A stretch of DNA of 64,000 bases, taken from positions 2,108,001 through 2,172,000 of the forward strand of contig JAJFPB010000007.1 of the NCBI GenBank assembly GCA_020881915.1, in the 5' to 3' direction. Shown here piece after piece: positions 22,688 to 38,011 of the stretch. The first letter of the stretch is position 1, and each line of letters starts with the position of its first letter. The notes below the pieces were generated by a model. That model ran no database searches. It saw only the letters and a program-made list of their open reading frames with translations, and was not told the origin of the DNA. This stretch comes from Paramyrothecium sp. XJ0827 (taxonomy: Eukaryota > Ascomycota > Sordariomycetes > Hypocreales > Stachybotryaceae). A program made the translations under genes and the position numbers.

Positions 22688-23982
22688 TCACCAGCTCATG
22701 ACTCCTCTCGATCTATCAAAGCCGCCTCGTAGCTGCGTCTCCGGCTTCACCACCTTGCCCTTCAGCACCGTGTACCTCACCAGGTTCTCGCAGTCCTCCG
22801 GCTTCACCCGAGCCAGCCAGATGCCCTGCGCCGCGCCGACCTCGAGGCCGCTCTGCTGTTTCTCGCCCTCGCCCCCGCCATCGACTTGCTCCGCCACGTC
22901 GTCCTGCCCAAAAGCATTCGGCCGGCGGTACACCATGACGTTGGCCGAGTACTTGTGTCCGCCCACGTGGCTGATGAAGTAGATGCCGACGCCGCCCGGC
23001 CGCTCGTCGTGCATGTCGCGATACAAGCCCAGCGGGCGCAGGTGCCGCTCGAGCTCCTTGCGCAGCAGCGGGGCGCTCTGGCCGCACCGCGCGTCTCGCG
23101 TCTTCTGGCTGCACATGAGGATGACGGCGCTGTGCGGGCACGCTTGCAGGGAGAGAGCTGGCGCGCCGGAGCCCTCTGGGCTGGGCAGGGCCATGGGCAT
23201 GCTGGTGGCCTGGAGGGGAGAGGCAGTCGTCGGAGCATGATTGACAATGTCACTGATGAATTGAGGTACGTTGGATGGCTGGATGTTGTGAACAAGCATA
23301 AAAGCTGGCAGTAGCAGGGCCGTAGTAGGTTCTGAGTAGTCGGTTGTGTCATGAGGTGTGGGCATGTTAGACGCCGACAGCATGAGTCTCTGGTCATGAT
23401 AGTGTCAGTAACGGTGAAGTGAGTGTTGCCAATTTGGTGCTCGACGAGTGCTCAAGCCTCATTCGTGCATATGTCGAATTTCTCATCTCGCTCCATCCAT
23501 TTCCACCAGCCAATCTTTGGCTCATTCATGCCCCTTCACCTCACTTTGACTCTCTCAAGAGAATTTGGACAACAAGCTACCGTGGCTTTCATGACGGCAC
23601 CAAGGAAAAAGATTCCACTTACCCCGTTCTCCGGCTTGGCCGCCCGCTCGACCGCCTGCATCACGCTGCCCTTCTCGTCCGCCACGTCCCGCACCCAGTC
23701 CGACTTGCCCGTCGCCACGAGCAGGTGGGTGCTCCAAGCCTTGACGTGGCCGTACAGGGCGTCGTCGTCGTCAATCTTGAATCCCCTGGGGTAGCGGACG
23801 GCGCAGCCCTCGCAGTCGCGCAGGCAGTCGTCGCCGTCCGTGACCGGGTCCGTCTTGGCAAACAGCTCCGCCATCGGCGCCGGGTTGCCTTCCCCGGCCG
23901 GGGTCGCCCCTCCCGCGCTGCTGCTGGCGCCGCTGCCCGTGCCCAGCACGGACGACACCAGCGACTTCAGCGTCGCCGCCAT
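22688..23982 (-). CDS. AIM32: AIM32-type sucrase/ferredoxin-like protein
   Basis: Thioredoxin-like ferredoxin of the Apd1/Aim32 group; relatives bind a [2Fe-2S] cluster through two Cys and two His, and Aim32 acts in mitochondria. Two exons, 23982-23623 and 23389-22688, with a 233-base intron (GTAAGT...CCAG), giving 353 residues. N-terminal block: DPVTDGDDCLRDCEGCAVRYP, then GHVKAWSTHLLVATGKSDWVRD. C-terminal domain: CPHSAVILMC (CX8C) and HVGGHKYSANVMVY with the HXXXH pair, so all four cluster ligands appear present. The start at 23982 (MAATLKSLVSSVLG) fits family length. In-frame Mets at 24084 (MTRLLASASS) or 24252 would add an Arg/Ser-rich leader that could act as a mitochondrial presequence. 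Lies downstream of the acyltransferase gene on the same strand. Confidence 0.93.
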
Positions 23983-24800
23983 TTTCTGCTTGCGCGTGCC
24001 TGTGATCGTCGACGGTAGGCGAGGTGATGCCGCTCCTACTGCTGCTGCTGAAGGTGAAGAGGCCGAGGCGAGTAACCGGGTCATGAGTAAAGCGAAGAGG
24101 GAGAAAAATAAAAGGAGTGGAAAAAGGCCGGCTAAAGGAATAGCCTGGCCGAGTAGGCGCGGAATTAGTGCAATTACCGGAGGCCGTTGCGCACCAGGCG
24201 GGAGCGGGAAGTGGGGACAGAGCTCGGTCAATGACGGCTCCTCGACGCTCAAGGTTGGATGTCGAAATTCGATAAGCGAGGCCGGCGTTGTACGTCTCAG
24301 AACACGTGGGGAAAGCAGTGCGAAGAAGATTGAAAGAGGAGGAGCAAAAACGGCGAGAAGCGCTTTATGGGAAAGGAACGGTAAGCGTCAAAAGAGTGCT
24401 GCGTAATGCTTTCGGCTGTGCCTAGAGGCCGTGCCGCTCGTCCCGACCCCAGATCCCCGGACACATACAGAAGCGCACTTCCGGGCTTATCTCCGAGACG
24501 TAGGAGGATCTTATCAGATCGCCCCAGCCTCTTTGGGACAGGCACGACGAGTAATTCAGACGGCGGGGGTCATGGTGCCATCCAAACACCGAGCGGAACG
24601 CCCGCCAATTCCGAGCTGGGTCGCACAAAACACCGAAATGCGCCTACAAAGACGGACTAGTCTCACAGGCACGAACCCATCCATTGATGGAAATTCATGC
24701 ACTTGCAAAATGGATCAAGGGGAAACAAGGCTTCGGTCAAGATCAAGATGGCTCTTGCAATATTATTCAACTACCAAACCGCATCAATGCAGAAACCCCC
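23983..24800. other. Intergenic between acyltransferase and AIM32-like gene
   Basis: Upstream region of the AIM32-like gene and 3' region of the acyltransferase gene. If the longer AIM32 start is used, up to 270 bases of it are coding. Nothing else seen. Confidence 0.6.
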
Positions 24801-27247
24801 CTACGCGTTCTTCTTCCTTGCCTCGTCATACTGCTCGTCTTCACTGTCCTCGTCGCCCTCGTCTTCCACCGCCTGTGTCTTGACCTGATCGGATCGTCTT
24901 CTGCGGTCCTTCATCGCCTGCCGAATCTTGCGGGTAGCTTCGTTGAAGCCCTCCTTCGAATCGAGTGTCGTGAAGCCGCTGATAGGGAAACCGCTCGAGC
25001 CGAAACCACCACCACTACTGCTGGACCGCGATCGGCTCCTAGACCGCGACGGTGGGCGCGTAGAGAAGATGCCCACGTTGCCAATATTGCTGAAAGAGTC
25101 GTTCCGTGGCAGCGCACGGCTCGACTGGGTCGTACTCCTCCGAGACAGAGCGGGCGGCGTTTCCACTTCGATCCCGGTGCTCGACTGGTCGCTGTCGCGG
25201 CGCTTGCGTGCCTCGGGTGACGTAGGTTGGGCTTCTCCTGCCTCGGCCTTGAAGGGATCCGCCACCAGTCTCGTCTTGTCAAAGTCCGAGAACATGTTGG
25301 GTCCCAAGGTATTGATGAGGTCTGTAACCTCCTCGCTCAGCTTCTCCCGCTTGTGCCTGAGCTTGTGGATGCTGTAGCTGGATGAGGGCGAGAGACACAA
25401 GACGAGCGGACGTAGCGACTTGAAGATGTCGATGCCGACTTCACCGAAGCGCAGCGACGCAAAAGTGACACCAATCATGACCGGCCAGATGGCAATGTAC
25501 ACAAGCCACAGAGGTACCCAGGTGGGGACGTGGCCCCAGAAGCGGTCATGCCAGACCTTCAGCACCAGGACAATCGAGTAGAAATGATAGAGCGTAGGCG
25601 CAAATCCACATGCAACCAGGATCTTCCATGTGGCCATGACATCACGACCACGGATCTTGACCGTTGAGCCAGCCAGAGCCGCTTTAGCCTTTTGACGACT
25701 GATGATTTTGGTGGCCACGAAGACGGGAGCAAAGAGAATGAGGCCAGGCACGGTACAGATGAAGAGAAATAGGAGCTTGATGGACCGGTAAACGGTAAGG
25801 AAGATGACCTTGTGCAACGACATTTTGGCGTATTGGACCTGGTGGTCCTTCAGGTTCAGGTACCGCAGCTGCGAGTTGTAGTCCTTCACGGCGTGCGAGA
25901 GGCTCTTTATCCGCTCATCGTCCTTGTAGCGCTCATAACCCATGGCCAGCCGACGGTTTAGCTCAATCACAACAGGCAGTGGGAGCTTCTTGCCGGTAGG
26001 GTTGTATAGTCGCCGTGCGGCCTGGATCATCATCAGGGTATCATAGTCGGGAGATGAGACGGTGACGGAGCTCAACGCCTGGTACACGCTGTCCAGCACC
26101 TGTCCAATAGCCTCTCTTCGTTGGTTGTTCTTGTACAGCTCGCCCAGATGCGGGGGAATTTCGAACGGTGCGCCGAATTCAACAACAGCACGCGAACGGA
26201 ACTTGTGGGCGTGGAAGTAATTCATGCCAACGGGAACAATCTTGAGACCACATTCGGGAGCCTCTGCTAGTGTACCGAGAGCCATGATAGCAACACCGGC
26301 CTTGAGGGGTAGCAGCTCCGTTCGGTCGTGGCTACCACCCTCAGGAAAGATGCCGACGCAGCCGCCACTTCTGAGACGCGAGAAAACCGCCTCGTAGACT
26401 TTCGTCTGATCCTGGTGAGGAGCCAACTTGAACTTGGTCCCTTGGTACCCCGGCGCGGGGCCCTTGATCTGCGTATTCTTGAAACTGCCGTTCTCGTCGA
26501 CGTCATCACGTCCAGTCAGCTGTTCCAGAGCGAGCTTGCCCTTAAAGGGACGCTTGATGCGAATCTCCTCGGCGCTGATGATCTCTGCAATGTCGACGCT
26601 TGCGCCCGTCGTGCCCTTGCCCGGGGGCAGAAAGACCATGCCCTGGACCTCACCTTCACCTTCGCCAAACTTGGTGCCGACACCGCGCACGAGGGTTGGA
26701 TCGTTGATAGGGTCTGGCAGATATAGCTTGCCGGTGGCGGGTTTCGCTGCATCCTGGGCGCGTCCTACGGGCACGGCGCCGACCTGGCGCGAACCCCAAC
26801 CAATGAAGCCATGGACGGACTTCTGGGCAATAAGCAGCGATACTCGCCGTCCGGCCTCGTGCCTCAGCGTTCGCTGGAGAATCAGAGCATCGACGAACTA
26901 TGAGGGGAAAGAAAAGCGCGCATCGGTCAGTCAAAGGCTCTGCGCAACCGTAGTTGGGAAATGTGCGAGATAAGACAAGAAGAGGGCATAATGTCAGTCG
27001 TGACTTGCGTCCAACCACTCACCTGGTTCGCATGCGGCGCGGCGACGAACAGGACGGGCCCGTTGCGCGGGACCTTCCAGGAACCTCGCGGCACAACCTC
27101 TCGAAAGAAGAGGTTGACCAGGTTTCCCATGATGTACAGGAAAAGGTCATACTTCCAGTTGACCATGGGATAGAGCTCCTTCTGCGGGGTAGGGCTGGAC
27201 TGCGACTGAGGAGCCGCAGCCTCCTCCGTGCCGGCCTTGGAGGCCAT
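24801..27247 (-). CDS. SCT1: Glycerol-3-phosphate / DHAP acyltransferase (SCT1/GAT type)
   Basis: Catalyses the first acylation in glycerolipid synthesis, on glycerol-3-phosphate or dihydroxyacetone phosphate, at the endoplasmic reticulum. Two exons, 27247-27023 and 26897-24801, with a 125-base intron (GTGAGT...CATAG) placed directly inside the catalytic block; 773 residues. Splicing creates APHANQFVD (H72, D78), the acyltransferase His/Asp motif. The second motif is GIFPEGGSHDRTELLPLK (residues 257-274). A 110-residue insert between motifs is usual for the fungal enzymes. Several membrane helices follow (VIFLTVYRSIKLLFLFI and LWLVYIAIWPVMIGVTF among them). The C-terminal tail is rich in Ser/Arg (RSRSRSRSSSS) and ends acidic, a likely phosphorylated regulatory region as in yeast Sct1. 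TACCTTACCT lies 210 bases upstream of the ATG. Confidence 0.96.
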
Positions 27248-28797
27248 GTCGCAAGTATTTTGAAGCTGTTGCGCAGTGAGGAAACGACGGAAGCTCGGGC
27301 CTGGGAGTTTTGGTGGTAGAGGGCGAACGTCGGAAATGCGACAGCGTGGGGCGGAGAAGTAATTGTTCTGCGAGGTGAGGTTGGGGTTGGAGGGGGGGGG
27401 AAAGTTGGTGACGACAAGAAAAAGGTTGTTGCATTTGCATCCGCCAGGCTTGCAGGTACCTTACCTGTTACAGTTGCAGCGAGGGTGACAGGGGAGCTGG
27501 AATGGAGCTCCAGGCCGGGGCCAGGGGGTCAGACATCCATCCATCCATCCGCCACAATTTTTCATGCAGAAATACCTACAGTAACTTAAGTCCCCCACCA
27601 TTGGCGCCAATGGGGCTATGGGATGGTGAATCCCTTGGCGGGTTGAGCTGATGCTACTCCCCCTTGCCCTCCTTGCTTCGGGACAGATGGTGAATGAGAC
27701 AAAATCGCCGTTGGAGACAACCTAATTATACCGATCTCGCAGGGTGCTGTCGCATGCAGGCAGGGTTTTGCAAATATCTCCAGGAATTATCGCGGCTGCC
27801 ACAGCTCATGGCACGAGCTTTCCGGCGGCCTACAGCTGCCCACGCCCGAGCAGCTAGCATTATCAGCTATAACGTTAGGGCCCATCCCCACAACCCCAAT
27901 TCCTGGGCATCAACCCCGTGGACCTTTGCAATCGTCAAATCGGTCAGCTCCTGATTCGTCGAGTGCTGGGAGAGAGAATGAAAGAAAAGAGGTTCGCACT
28001 AGATAGACGCCATGGCAGGTCTTGCAAACCTTCCACTCCCAAATCAACCCCACCCGATCAGGCAGGCAAGGGATCATTCAAACAAGAAAAAGAGAGAAGA
28101 GGAACCGCGGATCCTCCCCGCCTTCAACCGAGCCTCGCCGGCCTCAGCCGCCACGCCGCAGCTCCGTGTATCCGGGAACCTCTCCGGGAGGCAATCGAAT
28201 GTCCACTTTAAATAAAAACTGGGCTCCATAATACGACCTCCCCTGTGCCGCGTCGGGCCTTTTCCCTTGCTCTCATTTGGCTAGGCCTGGCTCCCTGTTG
28301 CAATCTCCCTACGCTCTTTGACATGTGATTCCGTTTTGTTCCATCGCGGAAACGGGAACAATGTGTACTGTACCGTCCTTGACAACAACCCGAGAAACAG
28401 GGAGAGCCCAAAAGTACATGCGCTTGCAGACATAGCTGAGATACGTTATCTTCCTCTACGGGCGAGTAAGACAGCCGGAAATCCGGGTCGTTGGGGCAAC
28501 TCGACGCTGTCTTATTAGCCGCATGCCGTGTTGAGCATTCAGTACCTCTCATCAACATCAACCCCTACTCGGGCCGCGGGTTTCTCTGTCCACCCTCGGA
28601 TAGCCAAGTCGGCAATACAGCGACGCGGTAGACTAATGTGTCATCAATGAAGTATCTTTTTAACCTACTCTTCCGCTGTGTTACTCATCAAATGAAAATA
28701 TGCCCAGCCCATCGCCTCCGAATAACCGATTCACTTTCGCGCCACGCTATGTCGAGTAGACCTTTACGACCCTGTATGGGAGGACGCAAGAGACGCT
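27248..28797. other. Intergenic upstream of the acyltransferase
   Basis: Promoter of the acyltransferase gene, including TACCTTACCT at 27457-27466 and a short CATC repeat at 27534-27551. The right end is the ETP1 3' region. Short open frames without features. Confidence 0.55.
27534..27551 (+). repeat. CATC tetranucleotide repeat
   Basis: Four tandem CATC units in the upstream region of the acyltransferase gene. Simple sequence repeat, likely polymorphic. Confidence 0.8.
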
Positions 28798-30959
28798 TCA
28801 CCTTTTCCCCCGCCGTCTTGTTTTCTTCTCTGGCACACTTACACTACCGCCCTCGATCTCCCCTTCAGCCACCTGTCCCTCGCTTTCCAACTCTTTCAGT
28901 TTCTCTTGGCCCGAGATGAACATTGTCAAGTCTCGATTCATTTCCTTGAGCTCCGCCGTTTCATTCTTCAACTCTTCCATCTGTTTCCGCGACGCTTCGC
29001 TCTCCGCCGTGAGATGTTCGATACGTTTCATTAGCCCTTCGTTCAGCCGTTTCTCCTCCTGCAGCGATTTGCCCAGGCTGCGCGCCAGGGTTTCGCTCTT
29101 TGTGGCCTTGTTCTTTTCTCGCTCCAAGTCTCTTTCCAGCTGCGGTACCGTCTGCTCACTCAAGAGCTTGTACTTCGACTCGAGCAGATTCAGCCTCTCC
29201 ATCGCTGCGAGCGACTGAGTCCCCGCTGTCTCAGCTGCGGCCGAAGCCTTGGAGGCCTTGTCCACGACTTTGCTAAGCATCTCCTCGTAGTATGCGCGCT
29301 GGGACTCAAGCTGGCTGGTTATGAGATGGGTATACTCCAAGCCAATCGTCTCCAGCTTAGCCCGCGGCACCACGTCCTCGTCCGTAGTAGTTCTGTTCCC
29401 ATTCCCTCTCCCGGGCAGCTCAACCAGCTTTCCGTCGCCCTTATCACGGATGAGACGATGTACCCACATGTCCCCCGCGTAATCCCATACATGCTGCGTC
29501 TCGAGCTCCAGGGCAAAGCAGTGTGCCGTTTCTTTCCAGTGATCCTTGGCATGTCCGCCCTTGTATCGACCACATCCCACATAGCCACAGATAAGGCAAA
29601 TCCACAGATCGTCACTACAGTCGCATACGCTGCAGAGATTTGAAATCGAGGAACCAAAAGGTTGCGTGTACGGGTTGCTAGGATCATAAGCACCTTCCTG
29701 CCCAGTATTTGTGAACCGACACACCGGGCAGCCGGCTCCTTTCCAATTTTGTAGACAGTTGCAATGAAAAACATGAGCGCATGGTATCGTCATCAACCCG
29801 GTTGTCTCGTCCATTCTTTCCAGGCAGACCGGACAGGTTGGCAGTTCCACGAGGTTCGGCGTCGGCGGGGGGAACGGTTTCAAGCTATTCGAAACAGAGG
29901 ATGAGGAAGCGGCGACAGTCTTTTCAAAGCTTTTGTGGCGAGTTGGAGTCTCAAAAGTAATCGAACGAACGAAGACAACATGGCAGGTTTGGGGCTGTAA
30001 AAGTCAGCATCAACATTACTTGAACTTCAGGAACGACAAATTGGTGTACTCACCTCCATGGTGTTAAATACCTTGCCATCAAACTCGCGTCTCCACTCCT
30101 GCGCTCGTTTGCTGTTCCGGAACTTCAGAAGCACGAGATATATGCTCATCCTAGTGGTCATAACCATTCGGCAATGGCTGATATCACTCCTCCAACGCTC
30201 CCCTATGAATCCTAGAAAGTCGCCTGGCGACATGTAGGCCGGCACGGCCGGTATACACAATGTCGTACAGTCTTCTGATGGGTCAGTAGGGCTTTCGTTC
30301 TCCCCATCTTGCTCCAGCTCGGTCAACCCCGGCGTTTCTTCACCTTCCCGGTAGAAATGCACAACACCCCAGCCAACTTCAGTGTGTCTAGTCTTCAATG
30401 GCACATACGCCGCTTTGGTAGCGGTCCCCGCCCCAGAAAAGGTAGGTCCCAGTGTCGGCGCGGGCAATGAGCCAGCCCGACTAGTCTCGCCAGCCATATT
30501 ACCGCCAGATGTTGGGTCGATGGTTTGGATGGTAATGCGCCCAAATCGCCAATCCTGGGTAGCAATCTGAGGTCGTATGGCAGCGCTTGGTGAAGGGGGC
30601 GGAAAGCTCTTGGTCCGCTCCAACCACTGTCTCTCCGTCAGAATTTCGACCTTCTTCTCTTTTTTATCCGCCAAAGAACTTGAACCGCAATCTATTACGT
30701 TCGGGTCCGCAACCGGGTTGTAACGTTTCGATGGCTCGTGGGTATAGCTGGACTGTGTACGTTTCGTGGCGCTCGGTGACGTGAGAGGATACTGTATTTG
30801 TTCGTGCGAGAGGGTGTGAGCCGGCAGCTCGTCAAATATGTTGCTTCCCGGAGGTGGTAGCCAGATGCTGTCCGTCTTCCCAGTTGTCGCTGCAGGCTCG
30901 CTTATCGGATCCGAGGTGGTGTACAGTTCAAACTTCAGATGATAGAAATAAGAAGGCAT
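28798..30959 (-). CDS. ETP1: BRAP2/ETP1-type RING and UBP zinc-finger E3 ligase
   Basis: Orthologue of mammalian BRAP2/IMP and yeast Etp1, a cytoplasmic ubiquitin-binding RING protein linked in yeast to ethanol tolerance. Two exons, 30959-30054 and 29994-28798, with a 59-base intron (GTGAGT, branch GCTGAC, TTACAG) in phase 0; 700 residues. Exon 1 carries the BRAP2 RNA-recognition-like region (TTLCIPAVPAYMSPGDFLGF, then CRMVMTTRMSIYLVLLKFRN). Exon 2 carries the RING finger (CPVCLERMD, CAHVFHCNCLQNW, CPVCR; about residues 356-394), then the UBP-type zinc finger (CSVCDCSDDLWICLICGYVG, HWKETAHCF; about 423-490), and a long Glu/Lys/Leu coiled coil (about 550-680). The C terminus is short and basic (KKTRRRGKR). 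A GTAAGT near the end (about 28837) might be an alternative donor, but the unspliced tail looks natural. Confidence 0.96.
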
Positions 30960-31686
30960 AGCCTTTTTAGGTAAGCCTACAGGCTACGAGCCTGAAGGCT
31001 ATCCACACAGATGTTGACGGGATGCCGAATCCGCAGATTTGCAGCAGCCCTTCAAACGGAGCTGCAGAGCCAGGGCGGTATTAGCGCGTCACCACCATGA
31101 GACCTGCCTGTTGTAGCAGCGCCCATGATTTTGAACCACGTACAGCCAACTAAGAGTAGAAGCAGGATCTGTTAAGAGTATGCTGAGATGTAGTCTTCCG
31201 CGGTCTCGGAAGCGAAGGTAAAATGTTTGGAGGTTTGGAGACAGAATGACCCCACCTCAAACCAGCTCGGGCTTTGGCCTCAATCAGCTACCTAAACACA
31301 AGCCCCGCAAGGCTCCACGGTAGCTAGGGTACCGAAGGTAGGAGTTACAGAGAGGGTACATTTCTGAAGTAATATTGGGCGCATATCGTTGCCAGACAAT
31401 GGGAACACATAAACTCGCTTACGAGCCAGGCAAGACTACAGTACTTCACTGATTACAAATGGGGTCATATTCACACAAATTCTTGGTCAAAAGGTACGGA
31501 CAAATAAGTCTGTATTTACGCCATATGATGTGGCGGTGGGCAATTATGCCCATGAAATATATAGGTGTTGACTCGAACATGCCAACAGTGCTAAAATCGC
31601 CAAGCCAATCGTGATATCCGTTAACGCCCTACTACTGGTTCAGACCGAGAACCAGTGCCGTCATGACAAATCCACCAAGATGCTCT
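30960..31686. other. Intergenic: ETP1 promoter and polyubiquitin 3' region
   Basis: About 730 bases between two minus-strand genes. Includes the 3' untranslated region of the polyubiquitin gene and the ETP1 upstream region. No other features seen. Confidence 0.6.
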
Positions 31687-35272
<3,586 letters not shown>

Positions 35273-38011
35273 TTAGTTGGCGCGGATGACAAGTTTTGAC
35301 AGGAATTTATTTGACAGTGAGTCAAAGTCGTACCGATCGAACTTGGTCTCCTTGCGAGTTCTAAGGTAGGCCTCTGCAGGACGAGTTAGTACGATTGACA
35401 CCGCATTCAATACATAGGGGAAGAACATACCGTGCTTGATGACGTGTTGTCTCACTTCGGTCATCGCCTCACAAACGGCGCTATTGTTGTGGAGCAGATG
35501 CCCGTGCTTCCGCGTGTCCCAGTCCGTGAAGGCCGGCAGCTTCTGGGAGATGGCGTGGAACAATCCAACAATGACACCGACCGGTGTGGTTTCCATGTCA
35601 GTGCAGAATTTGTTAACGGCTGCCGGGTCTGGTACCCGGTAATGGCAATCGAACTGCATCTCTTCCCAGACCGCTAGGAGAATAGATGCCAGCATGAAGA
35701 TTGTTGGCCAGTTCTTCATCTTCTCGCCGCTGTAAACGCCTGAGTAGAGAGACGAGAGTTCTTCCAAGATATCTTTTTGCAGCTCACGCCACATGTCGGC
35801 GAGAGCACACTTGATCTGGAAGTTGATCATGACAGGAGCCACCGTACGACCGTAATATTTTGAATCCTCGTCGTCGATTTGGCCATCAAGTGACACCTCT
35901 GATCCCTGGTTCTCGACCATGGTAATGTGCATCGTCAAATTGTAAGCAAGCACAAGCTTGAGAGCCTTGCGAATGACGGGGAGTTTCTCCTTTACGTAGT
36001 AGCGATGGGCCGTCTTGAGGATCTCCGTGATGAAGGGAGTACCTTCGAAATGGTCATCAATAAAGTCCTCAAATGGGCCATCGATGTGCTTGTCCAGATA
36101 CTCGGCCAGCGCGTCGATGCGAACACCTTCGGCACCAACATCGAGCTTCTCGGTGCGCGCTTCAAAGTCGATGGGCTCTTGGTCTGTAAGATATGACTCG
36201 ACCCAGTCAACAGAGAAGCAACTCTCGTCGGCCACGAAGACCTCCCGAACCATGACGGGAAGAGCAAATCCGTAACCATGGGTAATCCACATGAGCGTCT
36301 CTTTCTGGGCGAAGCCCTTGACATTGTAGACGGACACACCGCGGTCCATGTGTCTCTCGTAATCCGCCTTCCAGTCCTTCATAAAGTAGCCGATATCCTT
36401 GATATCAATACGTGTGCAAGGTACCTGCCACAGACGAGCATGCGATGGCTGGCAGCCAGCACAAGGCTCGCCTTTGTCACAGGTCTTTTTGAGAAACTTG
36501 CATCGCAGGCAGGCTCGAAGTTTCCGGATCTCGCTGGCTTGTTTGCGCTGTTCTGGCAGAAGAGGACCCTTTCTACGGCCGACTTTCTTCTCAACCACGA
36601 CACCATCCTTCTTGCCGTTCGATATCCGGCGTACCACTGGTTTAGGAGCCTTGGCGATAGGGCTTTTGCGTGGTCCGGAGTTGCGGCGGGTGGTACTGAC
36701 GGCAGTTGAAGGAGGCGAGGTCGAACCAGCACCGCTACCGGGGCTGTGGCGGGTGGCAGGCTCTGACTTGATGGGCATTGGTACTGCGGCGGCAGCAACC
36801 GGGCTTACCGTGTCGTGGGTATGGCTGGCCTCTCCAGAATAGCAATGACGGTGGTTGTGGTTGTGACTGCTGTTGCTGCTGCTGTTGCCATGGCCGTTGC
36901 CGTTGTCACCGTAGCCATCTGATTCGGGAGAGAAGGGTGAATAGGGGAAAGGCGTGATCTCCTCAAAACTGCCAAACTCCAGGGAGTTGCCTCCATCCGA
37001 CGAGTCAGAATTGGTCCTAAGGTGCAGAGTCTGGGAAGGATTGAAGATGGCCGTGTTCTGGGCTTGTGCGTGCTGAAACTGGTCCAGGCCGTGGTGTCCC
37101 CATTCGACCATGGCCCAGCCATCGCCGGAAGAGGAGGGAAGCGACAAAACCTCCAAGTAGGTACCGGTGGGAGAGTTGCTCCCGACACTGTCTAAACGCG
37201 GCAAGCCGTCCATTTGCAGGGTACTTTGAAACTCTTGCCAATTATCCATGCCCGCACCTCCCCACTGCATGGCCTGGGACGTCTCCTCCAAGGACGGCAT
37301 TCCACCGAAGGTGGACTCAAGTAGGCTAGCCTGTAGTGCAGCCTGGGTTGTGGCGGGCAAATAGTCAAGAGGAGTAGGCTGGAATCCGGAGGGGAAAGCA
37401 TTGAAGCCCATGAGCGTCGGATCTTGAATGAAATGAGTCAAGTCGGCAGCGGGTAGTTGCTGTTGCTGTTGCTGCTGGGCTGCGGCTGCAGCGGCGGCGG
37501 CGACGGCCTGCTGGTGTTGTTGCTGCTGAAGCGCCCAGTCGGTCAAAGGGTTCGGACTCGTTTGGAACGGCGAATGCTGTAGCGACGAATGTTGACTGTG
37601 TGGACTCGAAGAGTTCGACAGTGGGGAAGTAGCCTGCTGCAGGTCCTCGGGAGAAGTCGGTGGGCCTTGGGGGTTGTTCGTGGCCGCCATATCCAGAGGA
37701 AGCGGCCAGGACCGCTGGTTTGGCATTATACTGGAAGTGGTGGAGGGACTTGAGTGTGCTGTCGTGGTGTACGGATACGAAGCGACGGCGGCGGCAGCAG
37801 CTAGGACCTGTTGTTGATGCTGGAGCTGGCGTTGTTGTAGCTGGTGGTGTTGGCTACGATGCCGCTGCTGTTGCTGGTATAGGTTTTGCTGATGGGGGTG
37901 GTGTTGGTGCTGCTGGTACTGCTGGTGCTGGTGCTGCCGCTGCTGCTGCTGTTCGAAGTTCAAATCTAGTATGGCATCGGCCCCGCCGTTGGCTGTAAAT
38001 TCGAGGGTCAT
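35273..38011 (-). CDS. Large fungal zinc-cluster transcriptional regulator with poly-Gln N terminus
   Basis: Probable DNA-binding regulator of a conserved ascomycete family; I cannot name a characterised member with certainty. Two exons, 38011-35431 and 35373-35273, with a 57-base intron (GTATGT...TACTAAC...TGCAG); 893 residues. Residues 15-75 are a Gln/His tract and 165-200 a Gln/Ala tract, typical of activation regions. Central basic Ser/Pro-rich stretches (PRKSPIAKAPKPVVRR) precede a Cys6 motif: C501, C504, C511, C517, C520, C532 (CLRCKFLKKTC, CAGC). The final spacing of 11 is longer than in Gal4-type clusters. The large C-terminal region (about 540-893) is strongly conserved-looking and helical, with DIKDIGYFMKDWKADYERH and VPDPAAVNKFCTDME. 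The intron is in frame without stops, so unspliced mRNA would add 19 residues near the C terminus. Confidence 0.92.
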   Translation of the reverse strand: MTLEFTANGGADAILDLNFEQQQQRQHQHQQYQQHQHHPHQQNLYQQQQRHRSQHHQLQQRQLQHQQQVLAAAAAVASYPYTTTAHSSPSTTSSIMPNQRSWPLPLDMAATNNPQGPPTSPEDLQQATSPLSNSSSPHSQHSSLQHSPFQTSPNPLTDWALQQQQHQQAVAAAAAAAAQQQQQQQLPAADLTHFIQDPTLMGFNAFPSGFQPTPLDYLPATTQAALQASLLESTFGGMPSLEETSQAMQWGGAGMDNWQEFQSTLQMDGLPRLDSVGSNSPTGTYLEVLSLPSSSGDGWAMVEWGHHGLDQFQHAQAQNTAIFNPSQTLHLRTNSDSSDGGNSLEFGSFEEITPFPYSPFSPESDGYGDNGNGHGNSSSNSSHNHNHRHCYSGEASHTHDTVSPVAAAAVPMPIKSEPATRHSPGSGAGSTSPPSTAVSTTRRNSGPRKSPIAKAPKPVVRRISNGKKDGVVVEKKVGRRKGPLLPEQRKQASEIRKLRACLRCKFLKKTCDKGEPCAGCQPSHARLWQVPCTRIDIKDIGYFMKDWKADYERHMDRGVSVYNVKGFAQKETLMWITHGYGFALPVMVREVFVADESCFSVDWVESYLTDQEPIDFEARTEKLDVGAEGVRIDALAEYLDKHIDGPFEDFIDDHFEGTPFITEILKTAHRYYVKEKLPVIRKALKLVLAYNLTMHITMVENQGSEVSLDGQIDDEDSKYYGRTVAPVMINFQIKCALADMWRELQKDILEELSSLYSGVYSGEKMKNWPTIFMLASILLAVWEEMQFDCHYRVPDPAAVNKFCTDMETTPVGVIVGLFHAISQKLPAFTDWDTRKHGHLLHNNSAVCEAMTEVRQHVIKHGMFFPYVLNAVSIVLTRPAEAYLRTRKETKFDRYDFDSLSNKFLSKLVIRAN
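37440..37965 (-). repeat. CAG/CAA trinucleotide tracts coding for Gln and Ala
   Basis: Interrupted CAG/CAA/CAC runs at 37760-37965 and 37450-37535 encode the N-terminal Gln/His and Gln/Ala tracts of the zinc-cluster regulator. Such tracts commonly vary in length between strains. Confidence 0.85.

Noticed and set aside
22804..24018. Long open frames in other frames and on the plus strand across the AIM32-like gene
   Set aside because: GC-rich third positions of the real gene keep other frames open; the AIM32 frame alone has conserved blocks.
36278..36842. Plus-strand open frames opposite the zinc-cluster gene
   Set aside because: They overlap the conserved Cys6 region in antisense and carry no recognisable domain.
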